Positions 1-7,320 of a DNA stretch of 64,000 nucleotides are shown in pieces. The translations under genes were made by a program, and so were the position numbers. The DNA lies in NCBI RefSeq assembly GCF_900128985.1, contig NZ_FQUC01000002.1, positions 598,976 through 662,975 of the forward strand, written 5' to 3'. Below the pieces are notes generated by a model. That model had not been told where the DNA came from and made no database searches. It worked only from the letters and a program-made list of their open reading frames with translations. The stretch comes from Indolivaga macrotermitis (GTDB lineage Bacteria; Bacteroidota; Bacteroidia; Bacteroidales; Dysgonomonadaceae). How positions within the stretch are numbered: position 1 is the stretch's first letter; each line of letters starts with the position of its first letter.

Positions 1-175
1 CAAGTTTAGAGATACTTTTTTCTGTTTGATATACATATTTCTCACTATTATTGAAATCTTTGACAGATAGCCAAGGAATATCTCCATTCCAAAAAGAATC
101 AATTGTTGTCTTTGGAGTGCCTCCTCCAATTAGATGTATAATATCTCCTAATTTATACTTTTTCCACTCTTCCAT
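1..175 (-). CDS. hsdS: Type I restriction-modification specificity subunit HsdS, 5' part (runs off left edge)
   Basis: The reading frame opens at an ATG at 175 and stays open to the window edge, giving about 58 residues that begin MEEWKKYKLGDIIHLIGGG. The WxxxxLGDI...GGGTPKT...G.IPWL pattern is the usual start of the first target recognition domain of HsdS proteins. HsdS directs the HsdM/HsdR complex to its bipartite DNA site. The start lies 10 bases after the stop of the half-length hsdS and is on the same strand, so the two are probably co-transcribed. The rest of the gene, and probably hsdR, lies outside the window. The family call is firm; completeness is unknown. Confidence 0.8.
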   Translation of the reverse strand, partial: MEEWKKYKLGDIIHLIGGGTPKTTIDSFWNGDIPWLSVKDFNNSEKYVYQTEKSISKL

Positions 176-185
176 AAATGAGAAT

Positions 186-926
186 TTAGCTGTGTAAATC
201 GTTAATTTTTAACTCGCCGGATATCAATTTGGGTAGTAAAATATCTCTTTGCTCTTTTAGATTATTCGATTCATTAAAAGAATTAAGAATTTTCATGTCG
301 ATTTTCTGTGTAATCCTTTCAAATCTTTCAATAATATCATTCGGTGGAATAACTATCGTCATATTTTCTATCGAACTACGATTAATCGAGCCAAAAACAG
401 TTCCTTCTCCATTAAATTTATCTAAAAGAGGTTTTAGTGACTGCATAGTATAAAATATGAAAGAGTAATGGGCATTGTTACTCTTAATTGAAGCCAATCC
501 TCTGCCAATACAACATTTTCTATGAGCAATATTTATATCGCCAACAGGAGCTCTTACACTCAACAAAACACTGAGAGGTTCTGCAAACCGATTTGGTTCA
601 GTGGTGTATAACCTAATCGAAGGAAACCTATCTCCGAATTCTGTTCGTCCTTGATAAAAGACAATTCCATCTCCAACCTCATTGAAACTTCTACCTTGGG
701 GAGATTGTCCCATTATTATATCAGCTATTTCTATTAATTTTCCAACTCTCCACCCTTCCGGAATTTCTCCCAGCTCTGAACCAACGAATTTTCCACCTTT
801 AAACGGCTCAAAATCAACAAACCAAGACCTGTATATGGCCAGTGCCTGCTGCTCTAAATTATCATTTATATGCTGAAATTTAGAAAAATATATAGAATGT
901 TTATATGTTGAGCTATAAGTCCACAT
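186..926 (-). CDS. Half-length HsdS (central conserved region, second TRD and C-terminal repeat)
   Basis: A 246-aa protein matching only the C-terminal half of a type I specificity subunit. Residues about 24-45 carry the conserved spacer helix region (LEQQALAIYRSWFVDFEPFK). SELGEIPEGWRVGKL and a target recognition domain follow, and the end (NLKEQRDILLPKLISGELKI) is the distal conserved helix. A full HsdS is about 400 aa, so the first TRD is missing. The ATG lies two bases beyond the recombinase stop codon, suggesting translational coupling. It could be a silent donor cassette for hsdS switching, or an expressed half-subunit that dimerises, which is known for some type I systems. The adjacent recombinase favours the cassette role, but both are possible. 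Confidence 0.85.
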   Translation of the reverse strand: MWTYSSTYKHSIYFSKFQHINDNLEQQALAIYRSWFVDFEPFKGGKFVGSELGEIPEGWRVGKLIEIADIIMGQSPQGRSFNEVGDGIVFYQGRTEFGDRFPSIRLYTTEPNRFAEPLSVLLSVRAPVGDINIAHRKCCIGRGLASIKSNNAHYSFIFYTMQSLKPLLDKFNGEGTVFGSINRSSIENMTIVIPPNDIIERFERITQKIDMKILNSFNESNNLKEQRDILLPKLISGELKINDLHS

Positions 927-928
927 AA

Positions 929-1921
929 TCAGTTGATAAATTTACGGTGAGATAGTTTTACATTGGTTTGGTTTACCATGGCATAGTGCATGGTAGTATC
1001 TATTTTCACATGACCAAGCAATCGCTGAACTTGCTCTACAGGCATTCCTTTGTCAATAGCCATTGTTGCAAGTGTTCGTCGGAATTTATGGGGATGTACT
1101 CTATTGATTTTAAGTTTCCTCCCAATATTGCGAAGACGCATTTCCACTCCTGATATTTGTAGTCGATCGTGAGGTTTAGCTAATGAAACGAATAATGCCG
1201 GATTTTTGTCTTTTCGTGATTTAAGATATTGTTGTAAGTGAATCTTAGTCCGAGCATTGAAATAGACCATTCGTTCTTTGCTCCCTTTTCCAAAGACAAT
1301 ACATTCTCTTTCTTGAAAGTTGACATCGTTTCGGTTAAGTTTTACAAGCTCACCAACACGCATTCCTGTCGAAGACAGTAAATCCAAGATTGCTAAATCG
1401 CGAATATGTTTACAATTATCACGAAGCATTTCCAATGCTTCGTCGCTCAGCACTTCTTTTACTTGTGTGCCCGTTTTTACTTTGTGAATACGCCTTACAG
1501 GGCTTTTTAAAATATAATCTTCTTCTTCTAACCATGCAAAAAAGGAGGAAAAGATACGACGTATATTATCTATTGTAACTTTACTGGATTTACGTTTGCT
1601 TTGAAAAACGGCTAAATAAGCTCGAATATCTTCTGTTGTATAATCAGCGACATTTTTCGGCATGCCATTAAATAAATGACGAATGGTTGACTCATAGTAC
1701 CTAATTGTTTTGATAGAGCACCCTTCAACCTGTTTCGCCGATAAGAAAATTTCAAGGAGTCTCGCATTTGAGGCAAAATCTTCATGTACAGTTTCCCCAT
1801 CCACAACTACATCATACTTACTAAGGATTTGTAATAACGAGGTGCTGAGTTGCGCTGTTTGCTCAAATGTTAAAACTCCAGACATTGCATTTTCAATTTC
1901 GTTGATTAGTTTTTCTTTCAT
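929..1921 (-). CDS. Tyrosine recombinase embedded in the hsd operon (probable hsdS invertase)
   Basis: A 330-aa XerC/D-like tyrosine recombinase with an N-terminal SAM-like core-binding domain (about residues 50-140) and a C-terminal catalytic domain. The catalytic set appears complete: Arg in STGMRVGELVKL, Lys in GKGSKERMV, HKFRRT (H-x-x-R), the LLGH motif and the nucleophile Tyr in TTMHYAMV. It lies between hsdM and the half hsdS, all on the minus strand, as in other Bacteroidetes type I loci where such enzymes shuffle hsdS alleles by inversion. It lacks the Arm-DNA-binding extension seen in the two element integrases of this window. That fits a local DNA invertase. The substrate sites probably lie in hsdS copies beyond the left edge. 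Confidence 0.88.
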   Translation of the reverse strand: MKEKLINEIENAMSGVLTFEQTAQLSTSLLQILSKYDVVVDGETVHEDFASNARLLEIFLSAKQVEGCSIKTIRYYESTIRHLFNGMPKNVADYTTEDIRAYLAVFQSKRKSSKVTIDNIRRIFSSFFAWLEEEDYILKSPVRRIHKVKTGTQVKEVLSDEALEMLRDNCKHIRDLAILDLLSSTGMRVGELVKLNRNDVNFQERECIVFGKGSKERMVYFNARTKIHLQQYLKSRKDKNPALFVSLAKPHDRLQISGVEMRLRNIGRKLKINRVHPHKFRRTLATMAIDKGMPVEQVQRLLGHVKIDTTMHYAMVNQTNVKLSHRKFIN

Positions 1922-1975
1922 ATTTCTTCAATTTTAGAGTGATTATGTAAAACCGAAGAGAATATGAATCTTTTA

Positions 1976-3505
1976 TTATATAGTAAACCCAATACTCTTC
2001 AGTTGTTTTCGAATTTCATCTTCCAGTTCATGGGATTTACCAAAAAGCTCAGATAATTCACTTGTTAAACGTATCATTTTTTCCTCAAATGGTTCACCGT
2101 CATCCTCAGGATCTGCAATACCAACATATCGACCTGGAGTAAGAATATAATCCTGCTTTGCAACATCGTCTAAGGTAACAACAGCACAATATCCTTTTTC
2201 GTTTTCCAATTTACCTTCATCAAATAATGTGAATGTATCAGCTATTTTTTGAATATCTCCTTTTTCTCCATTTTCTGTTTCGTCAAAGTCGGAAAGTTCT
2301 CGGAGTTTACGGGTTACCATTATCCCCATATGACGAGCATCAACAAAAAGAATTTTTCCTTTTTGTTTTTTATCTCGATTTAGAAACCATAGAGATACTG
2401 GAATTCCTGTCGTATAAAATAATTGAGACGGTAAAGCAACTATTCCTTCAATTAAATCAGCTTTAACAATGTTTTCGCGAATAGTGCCTTCACCTCCTGT
2501 TTGTGAAGATAAAGAACCATTCGCTAATACCATTCCGATTTTCCCTTTTGGTGACAGATGGTGAATCATATGTTGTAGCCATGCGAAATTGGCATTCCCT
2601 GCAGGAGGAATACCAAATTTCCAGCGAACATCATCTTGCAGTTTATCGGCCCCCCAATCACTAAGATTAAATGGAGGATTTGCTAAAATGAAGTCAGCTT
2701 TTAATGTTGAATGCTGATCATCAAAAAAAGTATCGGCATTGAATTTACCCAAATCAGCTTCAATGCCACGAATAGCCAAATTCATATGAGCCATTTTCCA
2801 TGTAGTTGGATTACTGTCTTGTCCAAATACAGAAATGTCGTTGATATTTCCTTGGTGCTTTTCGATAAACTTTGCCGATTGAACAAACATTCCTCCAGAG
2901 CCACATGCAGGGTCATATACTCGACCACTGTAAGGTTTAAGAACTTCAACCAACGTTTGAACAATGCATGCAGGGGTATAAAACTCTCCTGCTAATTTAC
3001 CTTCTGCTTCCGCAAACTTTGAAAGACAATACTCATAAGCTCTTCCAAGTATATCTTTACTACTCCCATGTTCTTTCATTTGGATATTAGTAAATAAATC
3101 AACGACGTTTCCGAGTCTCCTCTTATCCAGTTCTGGTCGTGCAAAATTTTTAGGAAGTATTCCTTTTAATCGACTATTTTCTTTTTCAATTAAACGCATT
3201 GCATTGTCAATTACTGTGCCTATTTCTGGAGTATGCGCAGCTTCTGAAATAACATTCCATCTTGCTTCTTGAGGAACAAAGAAAATATTTTCAGAAGTAT
3301 ACTCATCTTTATCCTCTTGAAAGCCATCTCCTTCTTCTTTCAATTCTTGGTATCTACCTTCAAAACGATCTGAAATATATTTTAAAAAAATCAGTCCAAG
3401 CACAACAGATTTATATTCAGAAGCATCAAGATTTCCTCTTAATAAGTCTGCTGCTTTCCAAATTTCTTTTTCAAAGCCAATTTCCACAGTATTATTTTTT
3501 GCCAT
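1976..3505 (-). CDS. hsdM: Type I restriction-modification DNA methyltransferase HsdM
   Basis: A 509-aa N6-adenine methyltransferase subunit of a type I RM system. The N-terminal HsdM helical domain (about residues 10-150) is followed by the class I methyltransferase fold. AGEFYTP sits near residue 172, the SAM-binding motif DPACGSGGMF at about 198-207, and the catalytic motif NPPF at about 276-279. With HsdS it methylates the recognition sequence and protects the host from HsdR. The length is normal. The gene begins 8 bases after a small Xre-type regulator and is followed 54 bases later by the recombinase, so an operon is likely. No hsdR is present in the window. Confidence 0.95.
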   Translation of the reverse strand: MAKNNTVEIGFEKEIWKAADLLRGNLDASEYKSVVLGLIFLKYISDRFEGRYQELKEEGDGFQEDKDEYTSENIFFVPQEARWNVISEAAHTPEIGTVIDNAMRLIEKENSRLKGILPKNFARPELDKRRLGNVVDLFTNIQMKEHGSSKDILGRAYEYCLSKFAEAEGKLAGEFYTPACIVQTLVEVLKPYSGRVYDPACGSGGMFVQSAKFIEKHQGNINDISVFGQDSNPTTWKMAHMNLAIRGIEADLGKFNADTFFDDQHSTLKADFILANPPFNLSDWGADKLQDDVRWKFGIPPAGNANFAWLQHMIHHLSPKGKIGMVLANGSLSSQTGGEGTIRENIVKADLIEGIVALPSQLFYTTGIPVSLWFLNRDKKQKGKILFVDARHMGIMVTRKLRELSDFDETENGEKGDIQKIADTFTLFDEGKLENEKGYCAVVTLDDVAKQDYILTPGRYVGIADPEDDGEPFEEKMIRLTSELSELFGKSHELEDEIRKQLKSIGFTI

Positions 3506-3513
3506 AATCCAAT

Positions 3514-3714
3514 CTATTTTTCTTCTTTATTATCAACAATCAAATCCTTCACACTTACTTGTAGTATCTCCGCAATCTGATATAAAGTTTCCAATGGAGG
3601 TTGAATCCGATTACAAGCGTAACTATTCACAATTTTAAAACTCTTGCCGAGCTTCTCTGCAAGCCATGTTTGCTTGATTCCTCTTTCTTGTAATACTTCC
3701 TTTATCCGATTCAT
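3514..3714 (-). CDS. Xre-family HTH regulator heading the hsd operon
   Basis: A 66-aa single-domain Cro/CI-type DNA-binding protein. The helix-turn-helix spans about residues 10-55 (GIKQTWLAEKLGKSFKIVNS, then PPLETLYQIAEIL). Its stop is 8 bases before the hsdM start, so it is very probably co-transcribed with hsdM. Small Xre proteins of this kind resemble the controller proteins of RM systems, which delay or balance methylase and nuclease expression. That role is inferred from position. A -7-like box lies at 3737-3744. Confidence 0.85.
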   Translation of the reverse strand: MNRIKEVLQERGIKQTWLAEKLGKSFKIVNSYACNRIQPPLETLYQIAEILQVSVKDLIVDNKEEK

Positions 3715-3736
3715 TTTATAGTTATATTATGAAGAA

Positions 3737-3744
3737 CAAATATA
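3737..3744 (-). promoter_or_regulatory. Bacteroidetes -7-like box (TATATTTG) for the hsd operon
   Basis: The minus strand reads TATATTTG, a full match to TAnnTTTG, 23 bases before the Xre start codon. No TTTG -33 element is seen at the usual spacing. In AT-rich DNA such matches occur by chance, so this is only suggestive. Confidence 0.35.
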
Positions 3745-3950
3745 GGAAATCTAACTGGACAATTATAAGAAAATATTGTTTTCAAATTAAACCTGATTTT
3801 TTATTTCCCGGATAGGAAATGACACAATTTGATTTATCAATTATCTTCTCACCATCTTCTTTTGGTTATTCATCTATTGTATAGCCTCTGTTGAATTCTT
3901 GACTTCAAGTTGAGCAAATATTCTTTATGATATTTCACTGTACAGGCAAA

Positions 3951-4250
3951 TTACTCCCATGCTTGATAGAAGTTATTATCTAAAAGTTTTTGTACATCAG
4001 ACATCTTATACAAAAGTTTTCCTCCAATTTTATAGAATGGCAAAATCCCCCTGTCTCTGTAATTTTGTAGAGAGCGAGAGCAAATATGAAGTAAATCACA
4101 AACCTGCTTTTTATTCAGGAATTGTTCATCCTTCAATGTTGATTTATAATTTTTAGTTGCAATCTCAATATTTTCATTTATCTCTTTTATAGCCAGAAGT
4201 ATATCATTTATTTCTGGTGATGATTCTTTTAGTATATCATTATTATTCAT
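3951..4250 (-). CDS. Excisionase-like helix-turn-helix protein (HTH paralogue 1)
   Basis: A 99-aa protein. The first 45 residues are probably helical (EINDILLAIKEINENIEIA). A MerR/excisionase-like winged HTH (HTH_17 type) follows at about residues 44-92: FLNKKQVCDLLHICSRSLQ, then NYRDRGILPFYKIGGKLLY. It is 10 bases downstream of a close paralogue (4261-4545), and two more paralogues lie on the other strand at 6185-6803. Such proteins are common beside integrases in Bacteroidetes mobile elements, where they act in excision or as regulators. The specific role here is unknown. Confidence 0.75.
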   Translation of the reverse strand: MNNNDILKESSPEINDILLAIKEINENIEIATKNYKSTLKDEQFLNKKQVCDLLHICSRSLQNYRDRGILPFYKIGGKLLYKMSDVQKLLDNNFYQAWE

Positions 4251-4260
4251 AATTCATCTT

Positions 4261-4545
4261 TTATTTAGTAACACTCATGTTTTTTTCAATAAATAGATTT
4301 ACATCCTCAAGCTTATAATAACACTTTCTATCTATTTGAATATATGGCAAAATCCTTTTATCTCTATAAGTTTGAAGAGTCCGAGGTGAAATGTTTAGTA
4401 ATAAACATACATCTTGGTTATCCAAATACTTATTCTCCTTTTGAGATGATCTTAATTTCCGACTTTTCTCTAATAACTGCTTAATCTCATCTGAGATTTT
4501 ATTTAAAGTGCATTCTCCAATAATTTTTAATTCCATAACTATCAA
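4261..4545 (-). CDS. Excisionase-like helix-turn-helix protein (HTH paralogue 2)
   Basis: A 94-aa protein; an internal Met at codon 4 (4536) is an equally possible start. The HTH domain is at about residues 40-88 (YLDNQDVCLLLNISPRTLQ, TYRDKRILPYIQIDRKCYY). It is clearly related to the genes at 3951, 6185 and 6459 in the LLxISxRTLQxYRxxxIxPY core. It begins about 200 bases from the oppositely oriented transposase-like gene at 4745, so the two units share a divergent control region. The probable function is DNA binding at element ends or in that region. Confidence 0.75.
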   Translation of the reverse strand: MIVMELKIIGECTLNKISDEIKQLLEKSRKLRSSQKENKYLDNQDVCLLLNISPRTLQTYRDKRILPYIQIDRKCYYKLEDVNLFIEKNMSVTK

Positions 4546-4708
4546 TATTAAAATTTACTACAAATAAAAATAATCATGAAGGATCCAGAAACAGTATATC
4601 TTTATCTGGTAGGGAGTGGCTTTGATTTGGCCTCGAATTGCTTCGATAAAGTATATTACGGCTCGAAATCAATTTGAGGTGTTATACCAATTTTCTTATT
4701 GAATAATG

Positions 4709-4716
4709 TATCTTTG
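4709..4716 (+). promoter_or_regulatory. -7-like box (TATCTTTG) for the transposase-like operon
   Basis: TATCTTTG matches TAnnTTTG and ends 28 bases before the ATG at 4745. It overlaps the first codons of a longer possible reading (ATG 4706), which argues for the later start. No TTTG is found at the -33 position. Confidence 0.4.
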
Positions 4717-4744
4717 CTTGCTACCTCTTCTAAAATATTTTGTA

Positions 4745-5101
4745 ATGAAAGACTTAATTGATAAACTATTAAGCGTGTGTTTTCCTAGTGATATTCTGAC
4801 ATATTTCGAATTATCAGCAATTGAAGAGTATAAAGACAGGATAGATATCCGCTTTGATGAAAAAAAGGAAATGATCCCTCAATGCCTACGAAGAATACCA
4901 AACATTGTTTTAGATGGTTTTTGTAATCCGATAGGACTACTAAGCTTTCCACTAAAAGATAAACCTACTTATTTAAAAATATATCGGCGTCGATGGAAGC
5001 AATCCGGTATCAATAAATACTATTCCAACACATACCAATTACACCCCAGAGGTATAAAGACAACGCATCATTTTGCGTCTTTTTTAAAAGAAGCACATTG
5101 A
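4745..5101 (+). CDS. ISAon1-type transposase N-region protein
   Basis: A 118-aa protein resembling the separate N-terminal component of ISAon1-type (ISL3-like) Bacteroidetes transposases. It shows the order LLxxxFPSDILTYFEL, then a GFC..I..LSFPLKDKPTYL segment, the YRRRW motif, and an end of HPRGIKTTHHFASFLKEAH. An upstream in-frame ATG at 4706 adds 13 residues, but a -7-like box overlaps it. The downstream partner opens in a different frame at 5088, overlapping this gene by 14 bases. No IS terminal repeats or target duplication were recognised, and the genes sit between HTH genes. It may therefore be a resident gene rather than a mobile IS component. The family match is by eye. Confidence 0.7.
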   Translation: MKDLIDKLLSVCFPSDILTYFELSAIEEYKDRIDIRFDEKKEMIPQCLRRIPNIVLDGFCNPIGLLSFPLKDKPTYLKIYRRRWKQSGINKYYSNTYQLHPRGIKTTHHFASFLKEAH

Positions 5102-5183
5102 TACTTTTTATTGTAATCTGCCAACACTTTCTATATTATTCCAAATAAATACTCAATCCCTATATCGCTGGTATCAGAATCAT

Positions 5184-6083
5184 TTGAGTGATTATCCTGA
5201 ATGGAGATCCAGTAAGGATCAAACATCTATCCGAAACTTGTTACCAGAAAGTAAAAAAGATATAAAGAATATATTCATTTTTAAATCCGAGAATCTAGGA
5301 AAATCAATAGGAATCAATGAAACAAGAATTAAAGATGAGCATCATTTGATTATCAGCAATCAAGAAACAGGGAAAATAGTGTTAATGCTTCATGGTTGCC
5401 GCTATTCAGATATACGAAATTTACTTTTATCTGAAGAAGATGCTTGTAGTGCTGTTGAAACTGTAACCTGTAGCCTGTCTATATCTAATAAATATTCAAA
5501 ATTATGTAATGATATTTTTGTTAATGCTTGCTTTATCATAGATAAATTCAGTATTATTCGATATCTCTTGTGGTGTTGCCAAGAGGTCCGTATCCGGCAA
5601 CAGACACATCCAAAAGAAGCATACATATATTGTAAGAAAAGCCTTAGAAACGGCGAAACATCTCTACAAGTATTAGCCTGGAGTCGTTCCTTATTATGTA
5701 AGTTTCCTCAAAGTTGGACAGCAATCCAGTCTGATCGGGCAAAAGCTTTATTTGAAGAATTTCCTGTTATAGAAAAAGCATATATGAAATGCCTGTCTTT
5801 CAGAAATATTATGGAAAGAGGTAGAAGTTGTGATATTCTCAAAATAAAGAAAGAGTTACAGGTGTGGTTGAAAGCTGTGGAGGATGATAAGATTAATGAA
5901 ATGCTAATGTTTAAAACAATGGTGTATAACAATATGGCTTTCATCTTAAATTACTTCAGATATGGTGCCACTAATTCAGCTTCCTATAACCTCAATAAGA
6001 AAATACAACACTTAGCTAATAAGCATAACACAAAAAATAATAAATATTTTCTGTACTTCTTAATCGAAAGGGAACTATCCTAA
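5184..6083 (+). CDS. ISAon1/ISL3-type transposase homologue with substituted catalytic residues
   Basis: The 299 aa from a TTG codon align in order with ISAon1-type DDE transposases: SDYPEW, ENLGKSIGINET, VTCSLSIS, CFIIDKFSI, LLWCCQEVRIR, RNGETSLQVLAWSRSLL, FPQSWTAIQSDRAKALFEEF and ATNSASYNLNKKI. In the usual family the catalytic residues are D in IDET, D in LDMA and E in AAESFNAKIK. Here they read N45, S97 and Y268, so strand transfer is not expected. The frame is nevertheless intact for 300 codons. It is open upstream to 5088 without an ATG, and that extension (THQ-like, ending YRWYQNHLSDYPEW) also looks family-like. The true start or a frameshift is therefore unresolved. It is followed by two HTH genes and a terminator. 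A domesticated DNA-binding protein is the best inference; a decaying IS is the alternative. Confidence 0.7.
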   Translation: MSDYPEWRSSKDQTSIRNLLPESKKDIKNIFIFKSENLGKSIGINETRIKDEHHLIISNQETGKIVLMLHGCRYSDIRNLLLSEEDACSAVETVTCSLSISNKYSKLCNDIFVNACFIIDKFSIIRYLLWCCQEVRIRQQTHPKEAYIYCKKSLRNGETSLQVLAWSRSLLCKFPQSWTAIQSDRAKALFEEFPVIEKAYMKCLSFRNIMERGRSCDILKIKKELQVWLKAVEDDKINEMLMFKTMVYNNMAFILNYFRYGATNSASYNLNKKIQHLANKHNTKNNKYFLYFLIERELS

Positions 6084-6184
6084 CACCTCAATAGAATAAT
6101 CGACCCACTATAAAGAAAAAGCCTATAACAAATCTATTTCATTTTTCTTTGTATTAAGAGACTTATCAATAAAAATATAGTCAA

Positions 6185-6451
6185 ATGGAATCTAACACTC
6201 ATGATAATCACTTTTCAGATAGAGCCAGAAAAATATCCGATAAACCTCCATGTAATACACTTCCAAATGAAGATGCTTTTGATCTTGAAGAATGGTGGAA
6301 TAACTGCGAAGTATGTGAGTTCTTAGAAATATCTTTCCGTACACTTCAAAGGTATAGAGGAAAGAATATTATTCCTTATATCCGGGTGAGAGATAAATAT
6401 TATTATCGATCAGAAGATGTCAAATTATTAAAAAACAATAACTTAAAGTAA
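6185..6451 (+). CDS. Excisionase-like helix-turn-helix protein (HTH paralogue 3)
   Basis: An 88-aa protein. A polar N-terminus of about 38 residues precedes a winged HTH at about residues 39-86 (EEWWNNCEVCEFLEISFRTL, QRYRGKNIIPYIRVRDKYYY). It is a paralogue of the HTH genes at 3951, 4261 and 6459. It lies 101 bases after the transposase-like gene and 7 bases before the next HTH, on the same strand, ahead of a shared terminator at 6820. The function is probably DNA binding in excision or regulation; partners are unknown. Confidence 0.75.
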   Translation: MESNTHDNHFSDRARKISDKPPCNTLPNEDAFDLEEWWNNCEVCEFLEISFRTLQRYRGKNIIPYIRVRDKYYYRSEDVKLLKNNNLK

Positions 6452-6458
6452 TAATAAT

Positions 6459-6803
6459 ATGGAGGTTATAACGATAGAGAGTAAAGCATTCAAAAGTTTA
6501 GTTGATAAAATTGAAATATTAACTGATTATATCCTAAAACGCCAAGTGTCAGATAAGAACAAAGAAGATATTTGGTTAGATAGTCAGGAGGTTGCTGATT
6601 TACTTAGAATAAGTACAAGAACGTTGCAGCGCTTACGTACAGAAAATGCTATATCCTATCATAAACTCCGTGGCCGCTGCCTATACAAGCTTTCCGAAAT
6701 AGAAGATAAACTCAACAATAGGGTTATTAAATCAGATCCTAAAACAATAGATGATTTCTACAAAAATTATATAAATCTCTATTCGAAGAAACACTCTAAA
6801 TAG
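6459..6803 (+). CDS. Excisionase-like helix-turn-helix protein (HTH paralogue 4)
   Basis: A 114-aa protein. An N-terminal helical segment (IESKAFKSLVDKIEILTDYI) is followed by the winged HTH at about residues 46-92 (WLDSQEVADLLRISTRTLQ, RLRTENAISYHKLRGRCLY) and a short charged tail. The N-terminal arrangement resembles many HTH proteins encoded next to Bacteroidetes integrases. It is the last gene of the plus-strand unit starting at 4745, and a terminator hairpin follows 17 bases after the stop. Confidence 0.77.
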   Translation: MEVITIESKAFKSLVDKIEILTDYILKRQVSDKNKEDIWLDSQEVADLLRISTRTLQRLRTENAISYHKLRGRCLYKLSEIEDKLNNRVIKSDPKTIDDFYKNYINLYSKKHSK

Positions 6804-6819
6804 TTCTTAGACAAAAGAG

Positions 6820-6852
6820 AAAAGTCACAAATTTACTTTGTGGCTTTTTATT
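6820..6852 (+). terminator. Rho-independent terminator after the HTH doublet
   Basis: Arms 6820-6831 and 6837-6848 pair over 12 bases (one G-T pair) around a 5-base loop, and a T-rich run (CTTTTTATT) begins in the right arm. It sits 17 bases past the stop of the gene ending at 6803. Confidence 0.75.
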
Positions 6853-7172
6853 ACAATAGGATGTACCTGTTGAAACAACAACAACTTTTACATAGCCAAA
6901 ATAAGACATGAGGCATCCTATTTACAGACAGAAAAGTAATAGGTTCAAATCCAACTCTTCGCATCATTTCCTCTTTTATAATTCACTCTTTTTCCTCAAA
7001 TTGCTTAGCTAAATAAATTATAATACTATCTATCGTGAGTTTTTATACAGAAACTCTCAATATGTTGATGTATTGATATTTACAATAATAAAATAAGGGG
7101 AAAGACGGGATGAGGAAAAATGCGAGAGTGAAAGATGAGTTGTAATTGCTTTGTTTTGCTCTATTTTGCATA

Positions 7173-7207
7173 AGCGAAAGACGGGATTCGAACCCACGCG
7201 CCAAGCC
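7173..7207 (-). other. tRNA 3'-end fragment (T arm and acceptor strand), probable att scar
   Basis: The minus strand reads GGCTTGGCGCGTGGG, then TTCGAATCCCGTCTTTCGCT. This is a T stem, a standard T loop and an acceptor 3' strand CTTTCGC with discriminator T. The matching 5' acceptor GCGAAAG and the D and anticodon arms are absent upstream, where the DNA is AT-rich, so no complete tRNA is present. The GGC-rich segment before the T arm suggests a class II tRNA (Leu or Ser). It lies 114 bases from the 3' end of the integrase at 7321, where an attachment site could be expected. Confidence 0.6.
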
Positions 7208-7320
7208 TTTATTTTATAAATATCTGTATGCTATATTATTAGCGAAGTTAATTTTGAGCCGATTTATATTTGTTTCTAAGGTTCAAAATCCTAAATTATA
7301 GCTTGCATTAGCGACTTCAG

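Larger units (their letters stand above)
6804..7320. other. Intergenic junction with tRNA 3'-end remnants
   Basis: About 517 bases without a convincing gene. They hold the terminator at 6820-6852, a weak tRNA-T-arm-like stretch around 6938-6968 on the plus strand (AGGTTCAAATCC core), and a clear tRNA 3'-end fragment at 7173-7207 on the minus strand. The region separates the HTH/transposase-like unit from the integrase at 7321 and is probably a scar of integration events. Confidence 0.5.

Noticed and set aside
4745..6083. Active ISAon1-family insertion sequence
   Set aside because: All three catalytic acidic residues are substituted and no terminal inverted repeats or target duplication were recognised around the pair.
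7173..7207. tRNA fragment as the matching att half of the island at tRNA-Asp (21227-21300)
   Set aside because: The shared part is only the generic T arm. The acceptor strand here is CTTTCGC while tRNA-Asp has CCATACC, so they come from different tRNAs.
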